DNA from: CAJINA01 sp964636125
GTDB lineage: Bacteria; Desulfobacterota; Desulfobacteria; Desulfobacterales; CAJINA01
DNA: 64,000 nucleotides
Reading direction: 5' to 3'
Assembly (NCBI GenBank): GCA_964636125.1
Contig: CAZWPX010000003.1
Span: forward strand, 108,810 to 172,809
The first letter of the stretch is position 1, and each line of letters opens with the position of its first letter. Below the pieces are notes generated by a model. The model worked only from the letters and a program-made list of their open reading frames with translations, was not told the origin of the DNA and searched no databases. Below, piece after piece: positions 1 through 7,563 of this stretch. A program made the translations under genes and the position numbers.

Positions 1-1
1 G

Positions 2-1705
2 CTACTGCTAAAAATGCTGCAGCTCCCTGTTTTAAAGGGCCGCTATTCAGAGAACGCGTATGCCATCGCCCTGCTGGCGACCCTCTTTTGGGCCACACAC
101 CCTATCCAGGTTAATGCCGTCACCTACATCGTACAGCGCATGGCAGCCCTGGCGGGTTTATTTACCGTGGCCGCCCTGTATTGCTACCTGATGGCGCGGA
201 TGACAACGTTTCGTGCGGGTAACAACCGGCTGGCCGGGTCGGCCTGGTACGCGGCCGCCGGCATCGCCGGTGTGTGTGCCGTTGCCAGCAAGCAAAATGC
301 GGCCATGCTGCCCATCAGCCTGCTCCTTTGCGAACGCCTGCTGATCCAGGAAGCCGCATTCTGCAAGAATCTAAAATTATTTCTGAAAGTGCTGCTGCCG
401 CCGACCATCGTGTTCATTTTCCTGAGTGTGTATCTCGGCAGCCTGACGGCCTTTCAATCCGGATTCAATTCCAGGCCATTTAGCATGGTGGAAAGGGTTT
501 TGACCGAGCCGCGGGTCATCATTTTCTACCTGGGCCAGTTGTTCTATCCGACCGGGTCCACTTTTACACTCCTGCACGACATCCAGATTTCCACTTCCTT
601 ATTTTCTCCCTGGACAACGCTGCCGGCCATCTTGCTGCTCACCTTCTCTGTACTTGGTTTTCTTTATGTCAGCCGAAAGCGGCCGTTACTCACCTTCTGT
701 TACCTTTTTTTCCTGTTGAACCATGTCATCGAAGGGTCAATCATCCCCCTTGAACTCATTTTCGAACACCGCAATTACCTGCCCTCTCTTTTCCTTTTTG
801 TTTTGCCAGCAGTTGTCTTTTGCAGGGCAATTGCCTATTTTAACTATGCACCGCGGATCCAGATCCTGGCTGCCGTTGGCGCCATCGTCCTGCTCACCGC
901 CCAGGCCCACTCCACCTATCAGCAAAATGTGCTGTTTTCCCATCCGGTCGCCTTCTGGCAAGCCAACGTGCGAGCCTACCCGAATCTGCATCGCCCACGC
1001 CACAACCTGGCCCGGGCCCTGCTGGTATATGGACTCGCCGATGACGCTGAGAAACAGATGTTCCAGTCTTTGGACGGAAAAAACGGTGCCCGTGTGCACC
1101 AGAAATATATTACCCATTACAACCTGGGCGTTTATTATTTCCACAAGCGCCAATACCAGCAGGCCCTGGACCAATTTGCCATCATTCTAACGGCTGCCCC
1201 CCGGCACCTGCAGACCCTCCAAAAGACAGCGGAACTCTTTCTGGAAGCCGGTGACAGTGAACAAGCGCTGCAGGTGATTCAGAAAGCTCTGGTGCACGCG
1301 CCCAAAGAAGCATCTCTCTATGTTTTAAAGGGATTTGCGTTGCTCTCCACGGGGAATGTAGACGGCGCGCTGCTCGCAGCCGACCGTGCTGAGGCAATGG
1401 GTCATCCTGCACTGGCCATTGATTATATCCGTGGGGAGAGCCATCGGTTGGAAGGCAACCTGAAGCGCGCAAGGGAATATTTTGAGAAGATCTCGGGTAG
1501 CGGGCGCGAACATTTTCCAGCGGTAATAGCCCTGATTGAACTCTACCACCTGGCCGGTGAACATTCCCGGTTACAACAGGCTATACTGGATCTGCAAAAG
1601 ATAGCCGCCGACAGAGAGACACAAGAGCTGCTGGCGGCCTATGACCGACGCTGGAATTTTGTCGGCGCCGATCGGATGCAAAACCTGGCCAGAGCCCTCA
1701 AGTGA
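2..1705 (+). CDS. Polytopic membrane protein with C-terminal TPR repeats, TMTC/O-mannosyltransferase-like (5' truncated)
   Basis: The frame is open to the left edge of the window, so the N-terminus is missing; the ATG at 14 is probably internal. The first ~330 residues are very hydrophobic, with about seven to eight membrane segments. An early segment holds the phrase HPIQVNAVTYIVQRMAAL, which I recognise from bacterial relatives of the eukaryotic TMTC O-mannosyltransferases (DUF1736 type). Residues ~350-550 form about five TPR-like helix pairs (for example HYNLGVYYFHKRQYQQALDQ). In this family a polyprenol-linked sugar is thought to be transferred to an exported protein, with the TPRs binding the acceptor; this is family knowledge, not shown here. 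The gene converges on two prepilin genes 98 bp away, so pilin glycosylation is an attractive guess. It could equally belong to an upstream operon outside the window. Confidence 0.75.
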   Translation, partial: LLLKMLQLPVLKGRYSENAYAIALLATLFWATHPIQVNAVTYIVQRMAALAGLFTVAALYCYLMARMTTFRAGNNRLAGSAWYAAAGIAGVCAVASKQNAAMLPISLLLCERLLIQEAAFCKNLKLFLKVLLPPTIVFIFLSVYLGSLTAFQSGFNSRPFSMVERVLTEPRVIIFYLGQLFYPTGSTFTLLHDIQISTSLFSPWTTLPAILLLTFSVLGFLYVSRKRPLLTFCYLFFLLNHVIEGSIIPLELIFEHRNYLPSLFLFVLPAVVFCRAIAYFNYAPRIQILAAVGAIVLLTAQAHSTYQQNVLFSHPVAFWQANVRAYPNLHRPRHNLARALLVYGLADDAEKQMFQSLDGKNGARVHQKYITHYNLGVYYFHKRQYQQALDQFAIILTAAPRHLQTLQKTAELFLEAGDSEQALQVIQKALVHAPKEASLYVLKGFALLSTGNVDGALLAADRAEAMGHPALAIDYIRGESHRLEGNLKRAREYFEKISGSGREHFPAVIALIELYHLAGEHSRLQQAILDLQKIAADRETQELLAAYDRRWNFVGADRMQNLARALK

Positions 1706-1803
1706 GCGTGCCGGGAATAGACCAAACCGACGCGCGTTATGCATGTCACCCCGGGCACTTGGAATATAGAAATGTTTATGAATTAGAACTGGTTAGAAGA
1801 AAA

Positions 1804-2205
1804 TCAGTTGGTATATCTTGGCATGTCGATCACTTTGGTGTACTCGGTAGGCGAATAGGGGCTTTCATACCGGAGGTTGACGGTAATCGTACCGGTGCTC
1901 TTGTTGTTGGAAATCGACCACGACGTTACTGAAAAGTCATCGCCCAGATTGGTCCCCACATCGGCCGCCAGCCAGTTCATTTGGCTCCAGGTTCTAGCGG
2001 CCAGAAGCTCGGAGTTGAAGTACTGGTTAACCCTCATTTTCAATTCCGCTGCGGCATTGAAGGCCGCCTGTTCACGGGCGCGCGCTTGCAGATCGATAAA
2101 CTTGGGTACCGCAGCGGCCGCCAGGACGCCGATAATCACCAGGACTGCAATGATCTCTATGAGTGTAAAACCGGATTCATTGCATTTATGAAATGATTTC
2201 CCCAT
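1804..2205 (-). CDS. Type IV prepilin A (class III N-methylation signal)
   Basis: A 133-residue prepilin with a short basic leader (MGKSFHKCNESG) cut by prepilin peptidase before FTLIE. The mature protein has Phe1 and the conserved Glu5, then the hydrophobic stalk helix IIAVLVIIGVLAAAAVPKF. The body is short, about 120 residues, and ends MPRYTN. The open frame runs to 2268, but the ATG at 2205 is preferred because it gives a normal leader and has AGGA about 8 nt upstream. It is a clear paralogue of the prepilin at 2393-2797: both share ADVGTNLGDDFSV and the same C-terminus. It is the last gene of the minus-strand pilus locus. It may be the major pilin or a minor partner; the sequence does not decide. 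Confidence 0.9.
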   Translation of the reverse strand: MGKSFHKCNESGFTLIEIIAVLVIIGVLAAAAVPKFIDLQARAREQAAFNAAAELKMRVNQYFNSELLAARTWSQMNWLAADVGTNLGDDFSVTSWSISNNKSTGTITVNLRYESPYSPTEYTKVIDMPRYTN

Positions 2206-2338
2206 GGTATGTCCTGACTTGCGTTCTATCAGGCTCTCTTTTCTTACTTCAAAGCCGGGTTTTAACAATCCCGTTCACAGTTGAAGTCACACTGCCACTT
2301 TAACAGTCACACGTGGTAAATCTGTCCCCCCAGACACG

Positions 2339-2365
2339 TAGAGGTGCCTTTGCGGGGCACCTCTA
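2339..2365 (-). terminator. Stable hairpin between the two prepilin genes
   Basis: A 9-bp perfect stem (AGAGGTGCC / GGCACCTCT) with a 7-nt loop lies 28 nt after the stop of prepilin B and before prepilin A. No T-run follows on the minus strand, so it is not a classical intrinsic terminator. It could be a partial terminator or an mRNA-stability hairpin that sets the ratio of the two pilins. Confidence 0.5.
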
Positions 2366-2392
2366 TAACTGGACAAGCTTTTTTAGCTACGG

Positions 2393-2797
2393 TTAGTTCG
2401 TATACCTGGGTAGATCAATCGTCTCACCGGCGTAGTCTACATCCGGATCAGGCTTGGTGTAGGTCAGCGTCAGTGTAATTGAGCCGGCGGTTTTACTACT
2501 GTTTATCACCCAGTTACTAACCGAAAAGTCATCCCCGAGATTTGTGCCCACATCGGCCGCGGCCCATGTAATCTGGTTCCAGGTGTTTCCGTTTAACAGT
2601 TCTTCGGCGAAATACTGGTTCACACGTACTTTCAGTTCGGACATGGCCGTGGAGACTGCTTTTTCTCTGGCTTTGGTTTGCAAATCAAAAAATTTCGGCA
2701 CGGCGACAGCGGCCAGAATTCCCATGATAACCAGAACGGCTATAATTTCGATCAGCGTGAAGCCCCCTTCATCCTTTAATAAACTTTTTTTCTGCAT
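2393..2797 (-). CDS. Type IV prepilin B (class III N-methylation signal)
   Basis: A 134-residue prepilin: leader MQKKSLLKDEGG, cleavage before FTLIE, Glu5 present, then the stalk helix IIAVLVIMGILAAVAVPKF. Residues ~75-134 resemble prepilin A closely (TWNQITWAAADVGTNLGDD and LPRYTN at the end), so the pair arose by tandem duplication. It is the promoter-proximal pilin: a strong sigma-54 promoter match lies 114-129 nt upstream of its ATG. A GGGGG run about 9 nt before the ATG serves as ribosome binding site. Its position just after the assembly genes matches the major pilin (MshA) place in MSHA loci; that is an inference from order. Confidence 0.92.
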   Translation of the reverse strand: MQKKSLLKDEGGFTLIEIIAVLVIMGILAAVAVPKFFDLQTKAREKAVSTAMSELKVRVNQYFAEELLNGNTWNQITWAAADVGTNLGDDFSVSNWVINSSKTAGSITLTLTYTKPDPDVDYAGETIDLPRYTN

Positions 2798-2910
2798 TGG
2801 TTCAATCCCCCCAGGTCTGTGTGTTAGTGACTGTTCTGGCTGTTGCTTACAAAAATTTCGGCCACGTCGGCAACGCTTATTTGCGCTTGGTTACATCTGG
2901 CAGTTAATAA

Positions 2911-2926
2911 AGCATAATGTGTGCCA
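2911..2926 (-). promoter_or_regulatory. Sigma-54 (-24/-12) promoter for the prepilin genes
   Basis: On the minus strand the sequence reads TGGCACACATTATGCT. The consensus TGGCACR-N4-TTGCW is matched at every strongly conserved base except A for T at the first base of the -12 element, and the GG and GC doublets have the right spacing. The start site would be near 2899, leaving a leader of about 100 nt before prepilin B. The gene for a sigma-54 activator lies directly upstream (3101-4522). The rest of the 303-bp gap 2798-3100 shows no gene. Confidence 0.75.
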
Positions 2927-3082
2927 GAAATAGCAACAAGCCCGGTCACACCCACAAAAATGGATACCTTGTGGCTATTGATAAAAACAGCACAAGATAT
3001 CTCAGAGATAATCATGAAATATCTCTATTATTTGAGCCCTCCCCTACTTTTTCTGGCGATTGGGATTTTTTTTACTCCAACA

Positions 3083-3102
3083 AATGTAGCCACAACTACA
3101 TT
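3083..3102 (-). terminator. Weak hairpin at the end of the sigma-54 activator gene
   Basis: A 7-bp stem (AATGTAG / CTACATT, 6-nt loop) overlaps the TAA stop of the activator gene and is followed on the minus strand by TTGTTGG, so the U-tract is poor. It may separate the long assembly operon from the pilin transcript started at 2911-2926. Confidence 0.35.
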
Positions 3103-4522
3103 ATTTGCCGTTTTTGATCTCTTTCACATTAATGTTATACTTTTTAACCCGGTGCCAGAGGCTTCTCTGGTTGATTCCCAACATGTCGGCGGCTTTGTTC
3201 TGGATGCCCTCGGTCCTGCGCAGGGCCTCCACAATCATGCCTTTTTCAATGGCTTTCATCTGATCGTCAATGGACAGGGGCTTTTGATCACCGCCTGCCT
3301 GGGGATAGGTCATTCCGGTGAATCCCCGGGTAATATTCTGGGGCAGGTGTTCTGTCTCGATCTTGCCGGTATCCGTCATGACCGCCGCACGCTCAATGGT
3401 GTTCTGCAGTTCACGAATATTACCCGGCCAGCTGTAGCCCATCAGGAGTTGCAGAGATTCTGAACTCAGGTGAACGTCATTTTGGGTTTCCATTAAAAAT
3501 TTTTCTGCAATCAGGGGGATGTCCTCCTTGCGTTCATTCAACGGCGGCAGGAGTATGGTGAACACGTTCAAACGGAAGTAAAGATCCTCCCTGAACTTTC
3601 CCTCTTTGACCATGATTTCCAAATTTTTATTGGTGGCGGCAATAAAGCGTACATCAACTTTTATAGGGCGGGTTCCCCCCACCCGGTCGAACTCGCGCTC
3701 CTGCAGCACCCGCAGGATTTTTGCCTGCAGATTCAGGGGCATGTCGCCAATCTCATCCAGGAAAATGGTTCCCCCCTGGGCAACTTCAAATTTGCCTGAT
3801 TTCCTGGAAACCGCCCCGGTAAAAGCGCCCTTTTCATGGCCGAAAAGCTCACTTTCCAACAGCTCCTCAGGCATGGCCGCGCAGTTCAATTTGACAAACG
3901 GCTGGTCTGATCGGTTGCTCTGCTCAAAAATACTGCTGGCGATCAATTCTTTTCCGGTACCGCTCTCTCCCAGGATCAGGACCGTAGAATCGGTAGGGGC
4001 AACCTTCATGATCTGCTTCAAAACCCCCCGCATGCCCAGGCTTTCACCGGCAATCTTGGGAAAAAGTTGGCGTGCATCCACCTTGTTGAGCACATCGGTA
4101 ATTTTTTTAAACACGTGGGCATAGTGGACCAATTCATCGCCCCCGCTGCCGGCCCCCGATTTTTTATCTTTGACATGGGCGGATATGGCCGGCAATTTCT
4201 CAGCCTCCTTTAAAAACTTCTTCATGGGGCTCAAGAGCATTCTGACAATCGCAAGTCCACAGGCAAATGAAATGGCCGCAATGAGAAATATCCAGGTATT
4301 GATCGGGGTTGTCTGCCCCGATTTGTAATTCATGAAATACTCGGCGAGTGAAAATGAGACCATGGCCGACAACACGGTCAGTCCGGCAATGATGACGGGT
4401 ATGATAATGTATAAACTCACATAGAATCTTGAACGGCTCTGTCCCATTTTCCTGCTCCCAAGATTGTTGCGAAGCGCCCTGACGATGGCCAGGGATTCCA
4501 TATTCATTAAAAATCTAACCAT
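3101..4522 (-). CDS. Membrane-anchored sigma-54-dependent transcription activator
   Basis: A 473-residue enhancer-binding protein. Residues ~30-100 hold two membrane helices around a very short periplasmic loop, followed by a HAMP-like linker (LLSPMKKFLKEAEKLP). There is no receiver, PAS or GAF domain. The AAA+ domain (~165-395) has Walker A GESGTGKE, the sigma-54-contacting loop GAFTGA, Walker B FLDEIGDM and a GNIRELQN segment. A Fis-type helix-turn-helix is at the C-terminus (NKAADMLGINQRSLWHRVKK). It follows the platform gene by 18 nt and stands just before the sigma-54 pilin promoter, so the pilins are the likely target. Membrane tethering with no phospho-acceptor means the input must be a membrane signal or a protein partner, perhaps the assembly state of the machine. 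No strong ribosome site marks the start; Met8 is an alternative. Confidence 0.9.
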   Translation of the reverse strand: MVRFLMNMESLAIVRALRNNLGSRKMGQSRSRFYVSLYIIIPVIIAGLTVLSAMVSFSLAEYFMNYKSGQTTPINTWIFLIAAISFACGLAIVRMLLSPMKKFLKEAEKLPAISAHVKDKKSGAGSGGDELVHYAHVFKKITDVLNKVDARQLFPKIAGESLGMRGVLKQIMKVAPTDSTVLILGESGTGKELIASSIFEQSNRSDQPFVKLNCAAMPEELLESELFGHEKGAFTGAVSRKSGKFEVAQGGTIFLDEIGDMPLNLQAKILRVLQEREFDRVGGTRPIKVDVRFIAATNKNLEIMVKEGKFREDLYFRLNVFTILLPPLNERKEDIPLIAEKFLMETQNDVHLSSESLQLLMGYSWPGNIRELQNTIERAAVMTDTGKIETEHLPQNITRGFTGMTYPQAGGDQKPLSIDDQMKAIEKGMIVEALRRTEGIQNKAADMLGINQRSLWHRVKKYNINVKEIKNGK

Positions 4523-4540
4523 CGACGGGCCCGAATTACT

Positions 4541-5761
4541 CTACTTGGCCATACCGATCAGGTCCCACATGGGCAAAAAGATGGCCAGTGCAAAAAACCC
4601 GACTACCGCAGCCAATCCAACAGTCAATATAGGCCCAATAGCATCTGACAATTTCTTGGTGGCGTACTCTACTTCGACGTCATAGTGGTCTGACACTTCC
4701 ATCAGCATCTCATCCAGTTTGCCCGACTCCTCGCCAATGGCCACCATATTGATGACGATTGGGGTAAAGTAACGGGCGGATTGGAGGGGTTGGGCGATTC
4801 CATGCCCCTCTTCGAGTTTGTCACTGATCTGCTGAAATTCGCGGGAAATCGCCTCGTTCCCCACGGTGGTGGAAAGAATCTTCATGGCATCAAGCACTGT
4901 GACTCCGCTCGATTGCAATATCGCGAATATACTGGTAAAACGCGACATTGAGGCCTTTCGAAACAACTGCCCGACAACGGGCATGTTTAACAGGGTCAGG
5001 TCCTTAACATAGCGCCCCTGCTCAGTTCTGACATAAAAGAAAAAACCGATCCCTGCGGCTATCGTAAGCCCCAGCATGATATGCCAGTAACCGGCTATAA
5101 ATTGGTATAGGAACAGGCAGATTTTAGTCGGTAGCGGCAAATTCAAACCCGCGGTTGAAAAAATGTTGACAAACTTCGGAATCACGAAGGTAAGCAGGAC
5201 AAAGAAAGCCACAACCAGGAAAAAGATAACGATGACCGGGTATTGCAAAGCCGTTTTTATATCCGCCCGCACTTTGTTTTCGTGATCAATGATATAGGTC
5301 AATCGGTCGAGTACCATGGGCAGCGCGCCGCTTGCCTCTCCGGCCTTGACCATGCCACAGTATAGTGGTGAAAAAACAGAAGGATGTTTGTTGAAGGCGT
5401 CATAGAGGCTGCTGCCCTCCTTGAGGTCTTCGGCCATGGTGCGAATCACCCGTTTGAGTTTAATGTTCTCGGCCTGCTTTTCCAAAATCTCCAACAGGTT
5501 GACAATGGCAACCCCGGCCCGCAGCATGGTCTTGAACTGTTTGGTGAAGATGATCAGTTCGGCCGTTTTTACGGGCGTCAGCGATTCTTTCAGCTTGTCG
5601 AAGCTGAATCCGCTGGTTTCACCGCCTTTTTCATTAATCTGGGTGGGCATAAAGCCGCGTGCCTCCAGAATAGAACCGGCCATCTCGCGCGAATCAGCTT
5701 CAACTTCTCCGGAAATCGTGGCACCGCTGGAATTTATAGATTTATGCTCATATAGAGGCAT
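4541..5761 (-). CDS. Inner-membrane platform protein, PilC/GspF/MshG family
   Basis: 406 residues, the usual length for the family. It starts MPLYEHKSINSSG, typical of GspF/PilC, and has two cytoplasmic helical repeats (residues ~60-165 and ~265-370) and three membrane helices (~167-192, ~218-240, ~375-400). It forms the inner-membrane base on which the assembly ATPase acts to push or pull pilin subunits. Its ATG directly follows the stop codon of the ATPase gene (TAAATG), so the two are translationally coupled and should be made in fixed ratio. No missing motif was noticed. Confidence 0.93.
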   Translation of the reverse strand: MPLYEHKSINSSGATISGEVEADSREMAGSILEARGFMPTQINEKGGETSGFSFDKLKESLTPVKTAELIIFTKQFKTMLRAGVAIVNLLEILEKQAENIKLKRVIRTMAEDLKEGSSLYDAFNKHPSVFSPLYCGMVKAGEASGALPMVLDRLTYIIDHENKVRADIKTALQYPVIVIFFLVVAFFVLLTFVIPKFVNIFSTAGLNLPLPTKICLFLYQFIAGYWHIMLGLTIAAGIGFFFYVRTEQGRYVKDLTLLNMPVVGQLFRKASMSRFTSIFAILQSSGVTVLDAMKILSTTVGNEAISREFQQISDKLEEGHGIAQPLQSARYFTPIVINMVAIGEESGKLDEMLMEVSDHYDVEVEYATKKLSDAIGPILTVGLAAVVGFFALAIFLPMWDLIGMAK

Positions 5762-7468
5762 TTAGACCATAATCGCTGAGGCCGCTTCATCGAAGGTGGT
5801 TTCACCACGGTAAATCTTTTTGGCGGCATCATCCCTAAGGGTTGAAAGTTTCCCCTGGGTCACCACATGCTTAGTGATCTCCTGGGCGGTTCTTTTCTCT
5901 AAAATCATATCCTGGATGGTTTCATCAATCATCAAGACCTCATAAATTCCGGCTCGCCCCTTATACCCTTTGTCCATGCAATAAAAACAGCCGGTTCCGA
6001 TTGAAAAATCGGCATCCGCATCGTTCTTCAATTTCCAGTAGTCCAGGGCCGCCTGGGGTGGTGTGCTCGGCTTTTTACAATAGGGACAAATTTTCCGCAC
6101 CAGCCGTTGGGCGATTGAGGCCAGCATAACGGAAGAGACCAGAAACGGTTCAATGCCCATATCCACAAAGCGGGTAATGGCACCGGCCGCATCGTTGGTA
6201 TGCACCGTGCTGAGCACCCGGTGGCCGGTCAATGCAGCCTGCACACCGATGCCGGCCGTTTCCCCGTCCCGGATTTCACCGACCATAATCACGTCCGGGT
6301 CCTGCCGCAGCGCTGCCCGCAGCCCGCTCGCGAAGGTCATACCGGCCTTGCGATTGAATTGAACCTGCCGGATCTTTTCCATCCTGTATTCCACCGGGTC
6401 TTCAAAGGTAATGATATTGATATCCGGTTTGTTGATAATTTTGAGCAGCGAATAGATCGTGGTGCTTTTGCCGCTGCCGGTGGGGCCGGTACTGAGCACC
6501 ATGCCGTAGGGTTTGATGATGGCCTCTTCGATTTTATGCCGATCAGCAGCGGACATGCCCAGTTGAGGCAAAGAATAGACCCCGCTGCTGGTATCCAGCA
6601 GCCGAATCACCATGTTTTCGCCGTAGATGGTCGGCATGGTAGAAGCCCGGATATTGATTTCGCGTTTGTCCATTTTAATGGTGAACCGGCCGTCCTGGGG
6701 TATTCTGGAAAGCGCAATATCCATGTTGGAAAGGATTTTCAGGCGTGAAATGATCAATAGAATCATAGATTTAGGTGGCGCAGGGACATCATGCAGCTTG
6801 CCGTCCACCCGAAAGCGGACCTGCACATAATCCTTTTCAGGACTGATGTGTACGTCGCTGGCGCCCTCCCTGACTGCCTGGGATAGAATTGAGTTGACCA
6901 GCCTGACAACCGGCGCTTCCTGGACCATATCCTGAAGGGAACCCACCTCAACATCATTGGAGAAGTCCGCTTTTTCGGGTTCGGCTTCCTTCTCGATCTC
7001 CATCTCTTCGATAACACCGCCGATACCTGAATAGGTTCCATAAAGGCTGCCTATCAGGTGATTAAGCTGCTGGTCTGTGCAGATTACAGCTTCTATCTCG
7101 GTGTTGGTGTAGACTTCCAGGGCGTCCAGGGTGGCAATGTCCATGGGGTCAACCATGGCAATCGTCAGTAAAAAGCGACTTTTGGCCAGTGGGGCAACCT
7201 GGTATTTCGCGGCCACGTCCGCCGGTATGATTTTACCCAGTTCCATATCGAGCGGGTATTTGTCCGGGCGGTATTTTTCAATTTGGAGCTGAACCGAAAC
7301 CAGATCCACGATCTGGCTGCCGCTCACAATGCCTTCTCTGACCAGGTACTGACCGAGTTTTAACTTGGTTTTTTTGTGGCCTTCCACGGCTTCTTCCAAC
7401 TGCTCTAGGGTCAACAGGCCCCCATCAATGAGCAGTTCGTCAAGCCTTTTTTTATCCTTTATGGCCAT
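5762..7468 (-). CDS. Pilus/type II secretion assembly ATPase, MshE/PilB/GspE family
   Basis: 568 residues. The N-terminus (~7-70) is an MshEN-type module of two tandem motifs (KRLDELLIDGGLLTLEQL and KLGQYLVREGIVSGSQI). In MshE this module binds c-di-GMP; here the first motif has Asp where Gly is usual. The C-terminal ATPase has Walker A GPTGSGKST (~residue 330), Asp box EDPVEYRMEKIRQVQFN, Walker B IMVGEIRDGETA, a His box (STVHTNDA) and a complete zinc site (CPYC near 462, CFYC near 492). It powers subunit assembly together with the platform protein encoded next. The neighbours (secretin, ExeA-like ATPase, PilM/N/O/P) make it the cluster's extension motor. A second assembly ATPase is encoded at 57035-59698. 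Confidence 0.95.
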   Translation of the reverse strand: MAIKDKKRLDELLIDGGLLTLEQLEEAVEGHKKTKLKLGQYLVREGIVSGSQIVDLVSVQLQIEKYRPDKYPLDMELGKIIPADVAAKYQVAPLAKSRFLLTIAMVDPMDIATLDALEVYTNTEIEAVICTDQQLNHLIGSLYGTYSGIGGVIEEMEIEKEAEPEKADFSNDVEVGSLQDMVQEAPVVRLVNSILSQAVREGASDVHISPEKDYVQVRFRVDGKLHDVPAPPKSMILLIISRLKILSNMDIALSRIPQDGRFTIKMDKREINIRASTMPTIYGENMVIRLLDTSSGVYSLPQLGMSAADRHKIEEAIIKPYGMVLSTGPTGSGKSTTIYSLLKIINKPDINIITFEDPVEYRMEKIRQVQFNRKAGMTFASGLRAALRQDPDVIMVGEIRDGETAGIGVQAALTGHRVLSTVHTNDAAGAITRFVDMGIEPFLVSSVMLASIAQRLVRKICPYCKKPSTPPQAALDYWKLKNDADADFSIGTGCFYCMDKGYKGRAGIYEVLMIDETIQDMILEKRTAQEITKHVVTQGKLSTLRDDAAKKIYRGETTFDEAASAIMV

Positions 7469-7563
7469 TTAACAATCCATATCCTGAAACCGCTTGTGAA
7501 ATATCAATAACACTGGTTATCGTCTCTTAGCAACGCGTAACAATGTAAGTATCGACTAAAACA

